In this document: positions 42,945 to 53,640 of the stretch, piece by piece | How positions within the stretch are numbered: position 1 is the stretch's first letter | Layout: each line of letters opens with the position of its first letter | Assembly: GCA_963921425.1 (NCBI GenBank) | Contig: OY992833.1 | Coordinates: 5,491,228-5,555,227 of the forward strand | DNA from: Dryas octopetala | Lineage: Eukaryota > Streptophyta > Magnoliopsida > Rosales > Rosaceae | Direction: 5' to 3' | Length of the DNA: 64,000 nt | Translations under genes and position numbers: made by a program | The notes under the pieces: model-generated | What the model was told of the DNA's origin: nothing | What the model saw: the letters and a program-made list of their open reading frames with translations, nothing else | The model's database searches: none

Positions 42945-45900
42945 ATGGTGACTGACCTTCAGGCAGAGGGAACTGAAGATGTGGTAGGGATGGAGACTCA
43001 ACATGAAGGAGTCGATATTATGGAATCTGACTCTGAGAACCAAAACATGGGAAACCATGCTGAACTGCAGGCAACATTCGATGTTCTTCAAGCAAGAGAA
43101 AATGCTAATTGCCCACTTAATATAAATGCCATGGAGGTTACTAATGCCATGGAGGCTGCACTTGATGTTCTTCAAGCTCATGAGAATGCTGAAGCTCAAG
43201 CTTCTGCTCCTGCTCCTGTTTCGATTGCAGACATAAGGCAGCGTCGTGGACACAACCACCGAAACTGGGCTATAGAGAAATGTGAGATCCTGAGGTTCAA
43301 CTCATTTAGACAAGTAGTTGCACCTGCAAGGACAGTAGCATGGTTTTCTCGCTACATTGGCCAAATGGCCATTGATAGCAAACTTTTCTCAATCAATGTA
43401 GTGGATTGGAGACAATTTTGTGGCCGTGTGCTAAACACAGTTTGGACAAGGATTGAGGTTTGCAATCTCCACATTTAATTTTACATTGCTATTTAACCAG
43501 TTTATTGGTATTTGATACTTTCTAAAACATTAATTGTTGCAATTATAGGGAACTATTGATTGGAGTGATAGCAGGACAAAGACTTTGGCATATAGAATTC
43601 GTTATGTGGTGGAGACGAAGCTGAATGAATGCTGGAAGCATCACAAGTGTATTCTGCGTAAGGATTGGTATTACCCTAATGAAAACACCGAAGCCAGATT
43701 TCTATGTGGGGACTAGCATGTCTGCCCTCGCCAATTGTCCCTACTGGTTGCTCATTGGGATTCAGATAAGGGGAAGATATTGTTTTACACTTAAATTGAA
43801 GTGGCAACATGATTTACATAATGTATTGTTTTAGTTTGAAAAAAGGGAACTGGTTTTGTGTTCATGTAGCGTCGACGTGCCATTAACATTATCAATCGTG
43901 GCAAACAAACTATGAGACATAGTACAGGGACTATATCATATGCACAAGTGTGTGATGAATATGTAAGTTCCAACAATCTGATTTGGCATTTGAAATAGTG
44001 TAATAGCACATCTTCTGGAATGTTATTGACCATATTTCACACCTACTGTTATCTAATTGGTAGGCACAAGAGCATGGGGGTGTTGAGCCTGATAGAATTG
44101 AATTTTTTAAGCTGACACACCGTAAGCCAAATGGGGAGCCTGTTGATGCAATCTCTGGAAGAATCATGGTGAGTTTTAATTGCTTAGTTAACTTTAAATT
44201 TAGGACAAATTACACGTAGGTACCTCAAGTATACACCCTTGCTCACTTGAGTATCCCAATTAAAAAAAGTTGCTCAGAGGTACCTTAACTACTGATTTTG
44301 CACACCCAAGTACCTCCGTTAACTATTCCGTCGGGGAGGCCGTTAAGTGCCTACCTGGCACACTCACATACTTTAAAAAAAATGCCACGTGGACAAAAAA
44401 TAAAATAAATTTAAAAAAACTAAAAAAAAAAAAAACTAAAAAAATAGAGTTGCAGGGGCTAGCTTGCAGCCTCCCTCCACCTCCCACCCCTCCCTTCGAG
44501 ACCCACCCAATCCAGCCATCCACCCCTCCGACCCCAGCTACCCCGCCGCCGACCCACTCGGCCACCCACCCCCTCTCCTCTCTCTGCCTCACTCACTCTC
44601 TCTCTCTCCTCGCCCCTCACTTTCTCTCTCTATCTCGCTCTCTCTCTCTCTCTCCCCGACCGACAGAGCCACCCACCCCCTCTCTCTCCCCTCCCCTTTC
44701 CTCTCTCTCTGCCTCACTCTCTCTCTCCCCGAAACCCCAGCCCCGACCCACCCTGCTCCGAGCTCCACCTTTGTTCAGATCTAAGAGAAAGATATAGAGA
44801 GAGAGAGAGAGAGAAACAGAGGGAGATAGAGTGACAAAAAGAGAGAGATGGAGCTGGTGGCCGGAGAGGGGAGAGAGGGAGGGAGGTGGGTGGGTCACTG
44901 GGGGAGGCAGAGGGAGGAGGGCTCGGGGCTGGGCTAGGCTGGGGTTTTGGGGAGAGAGAGAGAGAGAGTTAGAGAGAGAGAGAGAGAGAGAGAGGAAAGG
45001 GGCGTGGAAAGAGAAGGGGTGGGTCGGCGGCAAGGTGGCTGGGGCCGGAGGGGTGGGTGGCTGGGTTGGGTGGGTCTCAGAGGGAGGCTACAAGCTAGCC
45101 CTTGCAACTCCATTTTTTTAGTTTTTTTGTTTTTGTTTTTGTTTTTAGTTTTTAATTTTTTTAGTTTTTTTAGTTTTTTTAAATAATTAGTTCATTTTTT
45201 AAAATTTATTTCTTTGTTTCTTTTTTTTTTGTCCACGTGGCATTTTTTTAAAAGTATGTGAGTGTGCCACGTAGGCACTTAACAGCCTCCTTGACGGAAT
45301 AGTTAACGGAGGTACTTGGGTGTGCAAAATTAGTAGTTAAGGTACCTCTGAGCAACTTTTTTTAATTGGGGTACTCAAGTAAAAAAGGGTGTATACTTGA
45401 GGTACCTGCGTGTAATTTGGCCTTAAATTTACTAGTCTTGGAGGGTATTTATAATTGACAGATTAATGGAGTCTCATTTACAGCTACCTAAGGATACATG
45501 GAGTTGAAAATAATTCATTTCACTTATAATAAATGTATGTTTAGTGAATTTTGTGTGCAGGTTGGGTTAGACAATAGGATTCGTGCATACCAAGAGTTGC
45601 CGAATAGTGTCGAACTGACACCCCATGTTTGCAGTGAGGTATTTGCTGCTGTGCTTGGCCTAGAGCAGGGTAACCGAGTTAAGGGTTATGAGATTGGGGT
45701 AACTCTTTTAGACATACCTGGACTCGTGACTGATAGGCGAGGTCTCTCGACTGAGTTGCATGCTTTGAGGGCTGCCTACGAGCAACAATCTAAAGAAGCT
45801 GAACAACAAAAAGAGGAAACTCATAGAGCAATTAAGGATTATGCATTTGCGGCGGTAGCATCAGAACATGGAGATACACTTTGAGACTCGAGTGTCAAGT

Positions 45901-46218
45901 GCTCTTGACAATTACTTCAAGACAGCAACTGCGTCACTTCCAAGCACAAAAGAATATCTACCTCTCATAGTGCAAGTCTTATATGATGGTACAATGACAC
46001 AAGATTCACCTGATTATGTGCCTTCAACCTTCCTATCTGCCCTGCCAAGACTTAGGAATGCCTCATCTGATTCAGCCACTCATTCAGGCAATGCTTCAAC
46101 TCCTTCTCCTGATCGTACGGTTTCAACACATGGGGGAATGTTGAATGCAGGGTGCTCCCTGAATGAAGCAACTAGGAAGCATGGCAAGTTCTCAGGTATG
46201 GCTGCTGAAAACTTGTAG
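42945..46218 (+). pseudogene. Transposase_24 (TNPA-like) gene of CACTA-1, spliced, damaged
   Basis: Exons inferred from splice sites and remembered family pattern: 42945-43457, 43549-about 43775, 43870-43962, 44064-44168 and 45561-45884. The N-terminus is acidic with a repeated ALDVLQAHENAEAQ-type unit. Then comes the Ptta/En/Spm plant domain: RRGHNHRNWAIEKCEILRFN, GTIDWSDSRTKTLAYRIRY, RRAINIINRGKQTMRHSTGT, EPDRIEFFKLTHRKPNGEP. A coiled-coil end follows (LHALRAAYEQQSKEAEQQKE). A TAG codon interrupts the second exon near 43718 and its expected donor is missing. The tail continues in another frame (ALDNYFKTATASLP) to 46218. TNPA-type proteins bind subterminal repeats and aid TNP2. The intron 44169-45560 is swollen by a foldback element. 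Confidence 0.8.
44203..45422. mobile_element. Mutator-like foldback element, 1220 bp
   Basis: Almost the whole element is an inverted repeat. GGACAAATTACACG at the left end pairs with CGTGTAATTTGGCC at the right, and the arms stay alike for several hundred bases, including CAGAGGTACCTTAACTACT, CACACCCAAGTACCTCCG and TGCCACGTGGACAAAAA. An exact 9-bp duplication TTAAATTTA (44194-44202 and 45423-45431) flanks it, as for Mutator-like elements. The inner part is CT-rich on the left and GA-rich on the right. Open frames inside (44270-44797 and others) are low-complexity Pro/Ser or Arg/Glu runs and not genes. The element lies within an intron of the CACTA-1 second gene. Confidence 0.88.
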
Positions 46219-47340
46219 ACAAGGAAATGAAATGGAATTGCTGCTGCCACAAAGATTTTTGTTGTTGAACTGTGGATGTATTTGCTACTGTATTAGTTTT
46301 AGGTTGATATTTTGGACAGTTAAACTTGCTAATATACATTAGGTTGTTGGCCTCATATAGAATAGCAAGTTTAACTCTTTTGGATGTTAGTAAATATTTT
46401 GGAGGTTGGTCAGAAATGAACTTTAGCAGACAATCATGTATTAATTAGGACTTGGGTTTTTAAAGAGGTGTTTAAGTAAAACCTCTATAGGGTTTAGGAA
46501 TCAGGTATTTCTCTTGAAGCTTTGAAAGTCTGAAGTAGCAACACTTGTAACACATGTGGCACTTATTAATGTACGACTTTGTTTCTCTGTATTTGTGTTT
46601 GGCTTAAGTTTAACCAATTTATTGATCATTTCATGGTTTGTCATAAGTTCTACAGGAAGCTACCATGAACATCAGCAAAATATATATTAAATTGTAAAAT
46701 GCATAATAATTTAAATGCAATTTAAGTGACACTGCTTAGTAGTTGAACTTAATGGACTTTATCAAACCATTTGTAATCATGGCATTAGTGAGTTTAATAC
46801 AGTATATGGGAAAGCCACTAATATATTGTTAGTTTATTCTAGTATCAATGAAGATTATATTAGTTTGTTGTGATGGTAGCATAGTGTGACCAATTGAAAC
46901 ACTAAAATAAACTATATTGCTATAGTTTGAGCAAACTAAGAAACTACTTCTGATTTGGTGAGTATACCATAGACTGATTTCCCATTGGTTTTATAAGGAG
47001 TTGGTTATAATGAAGTATTGAATAATCAAACCCACCAACTAACAAACTAAACTGCAGAGGGTTGCTTAGTTAAGCACTTGCCTGCAGCATTAGTTTTTAA
47101 GTAGGTACGTTATAGGAACAAAGAATTTTTTTATTTGTACCTACAAATATATTAATAACAGAATATACATTCACATTCAAGGGATCGATATATGATAAAA
47201 TAAGAAGTTTAATCATGTGATATGGGTAAAACAATCACTCGTTATATATATATACATTCACATTCAGTCGAGATATTTTTCTTACCTAAAAATATGGAAA
47301 GCCCTCGTGTAGGCAAAGAGTAATGCAAGAGACATGCACC
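46219..47340. other. 3' region of CACTA-1 and spacer
   Basis: No gene seen. A 13-bp inverted repeat (GTTAAACTTGCTA ... TAGCAAGTTTAAC) lies at about 46319-46376 in the probable 3'UTR. A TAGTG at 46882-46886 followed by TGA is the only candidate for the CACTA-1 right end. An AT microsatellite lies at about 47345-47361. Confidence 0.35.
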
Positions 47341-47400
47341 AAAATATATATATATATATACAGGCTCCTTCTATTGAGGTATATCTCAACTTATTTATGT

Positions 47401-47725
47401 TGAAGTATGACCTTATTGGGGCCCACACGAGTCGTTTTGTGGCGATCCGAACCGTTCGCAAGGATCATCTTCATTAATAGATTATCCTTGCAAAAAATTA
47501 GTCAAATCGGAAATCATTTGCTTATTTAACTTTGATAAAACAAATGAACGGTTTCATCAAAAATATTTGGTTCGTTCATTTATTTGATCAAAGTTAGATA
47601 GGCAAATGATTTCCGATTTGGCTAATTTTTTGCAAGGATGATCTATCAATAGAGATGTAAAAAATGAATGGTTAGGATTCCCACAAAACGACTCGTGTGG
47701 GCCCCAACAAAGTCATACCACAACG
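47401..47725. mobile_element. Foldback MITE of about 325 bp
   Basis: Long inverted repeat: TTGGGGCCCACACGAGTCGT near 47416 is matched in reverse complement near 47690, and AAATCGGAAATCATTTGC near 47503 is matched near 47605. Arms are about 140-150 bp with drift. No clear target duplication was resolved. It lies just downstream of the WAK kinase exon. Confidence 0.75.
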
Positions 47726-47852
47726 TTTACAACCCACATTACAGCAGTATGTATGCTCACATACTTTTATTTTTGGAGGCACACTCACTCAAATGAAACA
47801 AATTAACTAGAATTCAATACTCGATCCCTAGTAAGGGACAAAAGTGAACTAA

Positions 47853-49124
47853 TTATCGGCCAGCATCATAAGGCTTTAATGTTTGGGCCTGAGTTTGCAT
47901 GCTTCTGTCGTACTCGAGGCTACCGCTTGCAATACTACTCGAACCACCAGAACCAACTTCACCTTTCACATCCACACCATCAGCATTTAATTTAGGTGAC
48001 CCATGCAAGTGGTCAGTCTCTTTGGGAGATCGTTTGTAATCAACCTTTTCTGCATGCTTCTCCATATCTTCAATTAATCCGTCGAGCTCATTGAATACTA
48101 CTTTCATGGAAGGCCTTTCCTTCCCTTTTAACCTCAAACATCTTATTGTAAGATTTGCCACTTTTTGGACCAACTCAAAGTTCCCCTCCTTGACTATTTC
48201 AGCATCAAGAATTTGAACCAACCGACCCTCTTCCACCGAACAAACAAAGAGGTTTGCTAGGTTTCTCTCAGCCTCAGGCTTTTCCAAAGACGATGCATGT
48301 GTGCTTGTTAGTACCTCCGCTAGCACAACTCCAAAGCTATAGACATCACTCTTTTCTGTTAGAGTGTTTGACTGAAGATATTCAGGGTCCAAGTATCCGA
48401 GTGTCCCTTGCACTAAAGTTGATAGTTGATCTTGATCTTCAGGAACCAATCGTGAAGCTCCAAAGTCCGACACTTTTGCCGTTATAATCCTTGTCTAATA
48501 GTATGTTTGTTGATTTCACATCTCGGTGTATGATTTGCAAGGAAGTAAAGTAGTGTAAGTATGCTAGTGCATCTGCAGTACCTGCTGCTATATTCAATCG
48601 TTTCTCCAATGAGAGTGGTGGCCGTGGTCCGTCTTTGCCCTCTGTTTTATGAATGTGATCATAAAGAGTACCATTGCTGACGTACTCGTAAACCAATATG
48701 GCCGAAGGAGTCTCCAAACAACAACCCAAGAGCCTCACCACATTTCTGTGGTTGATTTCAGAAAGAACAATCACCTCATTAACAAACTGATTACTTTAAG
48801 CTGGGGGGGGGGGGGTGGCATTAACTTTGGACTTCTTTATGGCAACATCTGCTCCATCTGATAGTTTTCCTTTGTAAACTGTTCCATAGGCTCCTTCACC
48901 AATTTGTTCTTGGTAATTGTGTGTGGCCTTCTTAAGTTCTTCTTCAGTGAAGATTCTGGCTGTGGTCGCAACAGTTCCATTGTAACTAGCCAAATGTTGT
49001 TTTAAATGTAAGCCACCATTTTGTTTAAAGTTCATGTCTTTGAGTCTCAGGAACTTTCTTCTCTTCATTCCACAATATATCCAAAATATTACAATCAGTA
49101 AAACAAAGAAGCTCCCAAGGACAC
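47853..49124 (-). pseudogene. WAK-type receptor kinase, transmembrane and kinase exon, damaged
   Basis: After an acceptor (TTTGTGCAG|GTGTCC) the exon reads a membrane segment (VLGSFFVLLIVIFWIYCG) with basic stop-transfer MKRRK. A Ser/Thr kinase follows: IGEGAYGTVYKG (glycine loop), VAIKK (ATP lysine), [25 protein letters not shown] (catalytic loop), SDFGAS (DFG), GTLGYLDPEY, SDVYSFGVVLAEVLT. The C-tail runs to a stop at 47853. All catalytic motifs are present, but an in-frame TAA follows a 13-base C run (48803-48815) soon after the lysine, and one extra A before the DFG region shifts the frame (48474-48490). It cannot make a full kinase. WAKs span the plasma membrane, bind pectin and signal inside the cell. 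Exon phase fits the EGF exon at 57263-57424. Confidence 0.88.
48803..48815 (-). repeat. Homopolymer G13 (C13 on the gene strand) inside the kinase exon
   Basis: Thirteen consecutive G on the plus strand code for TPPPPA in place of the variable loop after the ATP-binding lysine, and an in-frame TAA follows directly. Confidence 0.9.
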
Positions 49125-49849
49125 CTGCACAAATTGAAATCATAACCAAATTTGATTTCTTAGATCAATTAACTATTTATGTACGTAAGAGCATAGCTAA
49201 GGATTACAAATTTGTAATCCAAATTTAGATCCCAAATTATTTGTCAGTATTTTATTGATTAATATATGGCCCAACTTAAAAATTATTTATTTCACAACAA
49301 ATAAAATACTAACATGTGTAATCACTACTGGAAAAATGGACAGTAGGCACTGAACTTTGACTCACAATTAGCTAAGGATGAGATTAGAACATTTTAACAC
49401 ATGGTTTGGAGTAATCAGTAACTCCAAATTAGTTGACATGGAGAAAGAGTGAGTAATTTAATAATATTCATGGTAAACTGTAAGTATTATTAAAAATCAT
49501 CGTATTGGGCTGCGTGAAGCCGCTGAAAGCCAACTAAGAATTGAATAACTTCACATATGAGCAAACTGTGCCATGTAGTAATTCACAGATGAACAAACCG
49601 TGTCATGTACTAGTATAAGGATTGTTCAAATTTTATATAAGTTGTCGTTGACAATTTTCTAAACTCTCACGGTTTTGGATATGTCCTTTATATTTTAACT
49701 ATCACTCACTGTTTGCATACTGTGTCATGACCAAAAGTAATACCCCATCCTCCTTCCCTCTCCAATTTACCACGCCAAATAGATAATACAGATTGACTAG
49801 GACATTTTATAAAAATTAAAAAATATTGGTGTTTGAGAAAACTAGGATT

Positions 49850-50025
49850 GAGGACCGGTTCTCACTCTTGAGGACCGGTCCTCCAGTAAACTCGTGTTTG
49901 TTTTTAAGGCTTAAGGACTGAACTTTACCAGTTGAGGACCGGACCTCCAGTAACTCGCTTTGAAATTTATGGGCTTACGAACTGGTTCTCTCCTTTGAGG
50001 ACCGGACCTCCAGTAACACACCTGA
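49850..50025 (+). repeat. CCGG-centred near-palindrome cluster in CACTA-2 (site 3)
   Basis: GAGGACCGGACCTCC occurs at 49934-49948 and 49997-50011, variants GAGGACCGGTCCTCC and GAGGACCGGTTCTC at about 49850-49884. The block CTCGTGTTTGTTTTTAAGGC at about 49891 also stands just after the start of the probable LTR at 40629, so this is LTR-derived sequence inside a DNA transposon. Confidence 0.75.
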
Positions 50026-50039
50026 TATGTTTTTTTTCC

Positions 50040-50470
50040 TACTTAAATTTTTTCTTTCTCCTGACTCTCACATTTCTCTCTTCTCGATCTAGTTCTGTCC
50101 GCGGTCTCTCTCTTCCTTCTCCCAGCACCGATCATCTTCTCCGGCGAGAACTCTCTCGTCCAGCGGCCGATGGCGACAGGACCACTCCCAAAAGCTTCCT
50201 CTCTCTCATCATCACAGCATATATGAGTCAAGTCAAAGACTCTCACTCTCAGCTCTCACTTAGTCACTCGCGAGTCGCGATCTCCCATTTCCAGAAACAC
50301 CCAGCCAGTACCCAGTCGCGATCTCTCTCGATCTCACTCTCGAAGTCTCGATCTCACCTCTATCCCAGTCTGAAGACCACCCACACCCACACCCACGAGG
50401 CAGTATCTCACTCTCGATCTCATCTCTCACTCTCATCTCTCCCAAAATCAAAAGGTATGTCTCATCTCTG
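50040..50470 (+). promoter_or_regulatory. CT-rich leader-like segment inside CACTA-2
   Basis: Dense CTCTCACTCTC motifs end in AAAATCAAAAGGTATGTCTC and are followed by CTCATCTCTGAAATT and TTAGGGTTTTG-type sequence. Order and motifs resemble 9840-10150 upstream of the PPR gene. It may be the promoter and first exon of the element's gene, or a captured host leader. Confidence 0.35.
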
Positions 50471-51119
50471 AAATTTCAAATTAGGGAGTTAGGGTTAGGG
50501 TTTTGATTTGGGGATTCAATGACTTACGGGTTAGGGAAATGTTGCTGTCGAGGTTATATATATATATATATAATCTTGTTGATCCGACATCAAATTTAAT
50601 TTTTGAAGCAGTGATAGATCGATCAATCACTTAGCGGTCAAGTAAGTTTTTGTGCTTCTCTAAAGTGAATATGGTAAAGTTTTTAGCATCTGCAATCCCA
50701 ACCTGCGTACATGATATCATCATCATGCCTGCAATAATTTTGCCAATATCAATATACTTTACCATTAATGCAATAAATGAAGGAAAAAAAAATTAATCAA
50801 TTGATGTATACTTTTACTTGGCCCCTTCTTTCTGCAATTCTGCTTGCTAGCAAAGCAGTAATTGCTAGGTCTTGTACTAAGTAGAAGAATTGCATATCTA
50901 CATCTATAGGCATATTTGTAACTACTTTTTTCTTATGATTGGGTATAAGTAATTAGAAGACAAAATATATATTTGTGGCTATTCTTGCATCTGGTGGTGT
51001 TTTTGTCTGTATACATCTAAAAATGCCATGTTACTTGTCTTGACTTTTCATTCAGGTCAGTATAACTCTAACTGCTACTGGATTCAAACGCGAAGAAAAA
51101 AGTGGGAGGCCACTCCAGG

Positions 51120-51122
<3 letters not shown>

Positions 51123-51172
<50 letters not shown>
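51123..51172 (+). repeat. (TC)25 microsatellite
   Basis: Uninterrupted 50-bp TC run, four bases after a possible splice donor (CACTCCAG|GTAT) in the CACTA-2 gene. Confidence 0.95.
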
Positions 51173-51176
<4 letters not shown>

Positions 51177-51283
51177 GCTTGATAATATCTCTAGTAAGAT
51201 AGTTTTCCTAAATGTTGGTTTATTGCCAACACTAAGATAGTTTTTTGCATTTTTAAGGTATTGTCTATTTTGTTTTAATGCAG

Positions 51284-51877
51284 GATGAGTTGACTGCACT
51301 TGAGCAGAGGGAGCAGGAGAAGGGAAGGGAAAGTACGCCAGATGTTCGTGATGAGTTGTATGCAGAGCAATTTGGGTCTGAAAAACTCAATACTGTTCGT
51401 GGCTATGGGGTTGGAGTTGAATGGAAAGATGTACCTGGAATTGTTACACGGAAAAAGGGATTGTCACGACAAGTCGAAGTGTTACAAGCTCAATGTGATC
51501 AACAACGAATTGCTGTAGAAGAAGCACGTAAAGCAGCAGAAGAAGCGCGTGCAGAAGTTGAAAGAATCAAAGTTGATGCAGCTAGGAAGGAACAAGAAGC
51601 AAGAGAGAGAGATGAATATTTTCGAAACAAGATGGCTGAATTTGAAGCCCATTTGAACAATCCTTTAGTTGCTGCTATTTCAGGTGCAGGGGTACAAGCA
51701 CTCCAAGGGCTGGATGTGCAAGCTTTGGTACAGATGTTGTCAAAAGCTTTAGCCACCAAAGAAGCTCAAGCAACCCCACCAGTTGGTGCCAATCCAATGT
51801 TGATGATAGGTTCCGATGTCTCTGATATGGCCGTGGACAATGCGAACACAGCAAATGATGAGTTTCCCAGTCCATGA
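51284..51877 (+). CDS. C-terminal exon of a Transposase_24 (TNPA-like) gene in CACTA-2
   Basis: The frame after an acceptor (TTAATGCAG|GATGAG) is intact for about 197 codons. It reads RDELYAEQFGSEKLNTVRGY and GVGVEWKDVPGI, then a long heptad-rich helix (QVEVLQAQCDQQRIAVEEAR and on to about residue 120) and a tail ending EFPSP. This matches the end of the TNPA-like domain plus coiled coil, comparable to the exon at 45561-45884 (GYEIGVTLLDIPGLV). Upstream exons of the domain were not found in the element, although a short exon may lie at about 51058-51118. By analogy the product could dimerise and bind element ends, but with most of the domain gone that is doubtful. Confidence 0.65.
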   Translation, partial: DELTALEQREQEKGRESTPDVRDELYAEQFGSEKLNTVRGYGVGVEWKDVPGIVTRKKGLSRQVEVLQAQCDQQRIAVEEARKAAEEARAEVERIKVDAARKEQEARERDEYFRNKMAEFEAHLNNPLVAAISGAGVQALQGLDVQALVQMLSKALATKEAQATPPVGANPMLMIGSDVSDMAVDNANTANDEFPSP

Positions 51878-52870
51878 TTGGATCCAAGTATGGTTATAAT
51901 TTTTTTGATAAGTGTTGGTAGCATTTTGGTATAGACAGGTGAATTATATCCCCTTTTGTGAAAATGATGGTGGGGACTTAAGTATAGTTTATATTGCTAG
52001 AACGTACTGATATGATGGGTTTAGGAACTTACTGGCTTAGATGTTGGGTAAAAATGTTATTTTGGAATTGATATGTAGCATATGATGCTTTGGACTCCAA
52101 CCCTTTCATAATAGTTAGATTGTGAATTGCTTGTAAGGAAGGGGTTGGAATCATATCAGTGAACTTAGATTGGGTATATTTTGGATGTAAATAGACAAGT
52201 TATTTTGTTGAACAAACTAATATAATTATAAACTCATCAGTATTGTGAAGCAAATGTGTGAAAGTTGAATGTTTTATTTATAATGGCAATTTAAACTTTT
52301 TTTATGGCAAAAATTACAGTTTATTAATAACTAATTGTTCAATACATAAGCATTATTATAAGTATATATATTATTTGATATTATTGTATATGAAACAATA
52401 TATGAGCAATTGTATATATATTAGTTTTATATATTTAATGGAAGTATGGCACGGATACCCAAAGGTGAAAGGCAAAGGTCATTTAATAAAAAAAATACAT
52501 GAATAATTCATATACAATATTTATATGTTTATCATGTCAATGTTATGCCATATTTTAATATTATTTAGTGTCTCACGGTTACACAACCATGAGAGCATGA
52601 AAAAAAGTGGCTTCATGAACACCAGCGGCTTCTTTGCTTTAAAGCCACTTGTATATCAGCTTGGCTCAAGTATGCTAATGAGAATGGCGTGGGACCAGTC
52701 TAAATGGATTCAAAGTTAGGTAAACCGTGACATTGTCACAATAGATACCCCTCCCAATCGCACCACCGCACAAACCGTGAATATAACAACAATAGACACT
52801 GCAAAGTGTGCCCTTTGAGACTAATTGGCATTGTTTGGTGGGTGTGCCTGATGAAGGATTTTGTAGTAGT
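51878..52870 (+). other. 3' non-coding part of CACTA-2
   Basis: AT-rich sequence followed from about 52570 by the right subterminal repeats (CTCACGGTTACAC, AACCGTGACATTGTC, CAAACCGTGAATAT). No gene is recognised. Confidence 0.5.
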
Positions 52871-53640
52871 GAATGATACATTATTCAAGATTCAAATTTA
52901 TGATATAATTTAAGATCCATAACATTATTGTTTATGTAATTCTATCCTGGGGTTGGATGTCAGAAGTAGATTATTTTTAAAAGAGAAACATATCTTGGCT
53001 TTGCTATCTAGTGTTTTCTTTTTTTTGGTACGAATCTAGTGTTTTCTTTTTGAGCTTCAAAGGTTTGTAAAGTGATATATATATAGACTAAATATAAATG
53101 AATATATTTATTTCAGTGAAGTTTTTTATTCACAATTGGGTTTTCTAAATGATAGTAAATGTAACTGGTAATGCATTCTTTTGGTTATTTCATTTTAAGA
53201 TAATAGAAAATTAGATTGTCATCCGATGATAAGATATAATTTTAATTAGACTCGAGCATTAGATTGGCTATAATTTTTGTTTTGGCTCTTTTATTTCATA
53301 TATTTGTGGGTAATTATTAGTTTATGAATATATGTATGTGCATTAATATTTACCTACATATTTGTAGGTACACTAATATGATATTATGAACATGTTAATT
53401 TGTAGGTATATTAATTTAAATTATGTGCATTGTCCATTACAACAATGTTCATATTTGTAAAGATGTTAATGGCCCTAGTTATGTGCAAAGAATTTAACAA
53501 TATTGTACCTACAAATATATAAAGCCGAAGGACTGCAAAATTAACAAGCAATCTAACACCTGGTTTAATGAAAATCTAATCTTATGGAAAGATGGAAATA
53601 TAATTTTGCTTTCTAAGAAAAAAGTTTACGAGAATTTTGG

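Larger units (their letters stand above)
21110..46886 (+). mobile_element. CACTA (En/Spm) element 1, nested host of later insertions
   Basis: The left end CACTACAACAATAAGGGGCA at 21110 has the superfamily terminus, followed by short subterminal motifs such as GTCAACTTG in both orientations (21188, 21208, 21311). A TNP2 gene (22830-26269) and a Transposase_24 gene (42945-46218) lie on the same strand, the usual CACTA gene pair. The right end is uncertain: a CACTA-complement TAGTG at 46882-46886 followed by TGA matches the TGA before the left end, but the rest of the inverted repeat fits poorly. Without the nested insertion of about 13 kb (28.06-41.03 kb) and the 1.2-kb foldback, the element would be near 11-12 kb, normal for the superfamily. 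Confidence 0.65.
49323..52871 (+). mobile_element. CACTA element 2, non-autonomous, 3.5 kb
   Basis: The left end is CACTACTGGAAAAATGG; the right end, read on the other strand, is CACTACTACAAAATCC. A 3-bp duplication AAT (49320-49322 and 52872-52874) flanks it, as usual for CACTA. Subterminal short repeats with ACGGTTT or AACCGTG occur at both sides (49580, 49610, 49668, 52573, 52727, 52780). The element lacks TNP2 and keeps the last exon of a Transposase_24 gene. It also holds sequence related to a Sirevirus LTR (49850-50020) and a CT-rich leader like that of the PPR gene (50190-50470). Confidence 0.85.

Noticed and set aside
44270-45186. Several long overlapping open frames on both strands (up to 175 codons)
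   Set aside because: They translate the CT/GA-rich inverted repeat of a foldback element into Pro/Ser or Arg/Glu runs; no domain, and mirrored on the opposite strand.
48803-48825. A micro-intron that would remove the C13 run and the stop from the kinase exon
   Set aside because: The GT-AG distance would be about 22 nt, too short for a plant intron.
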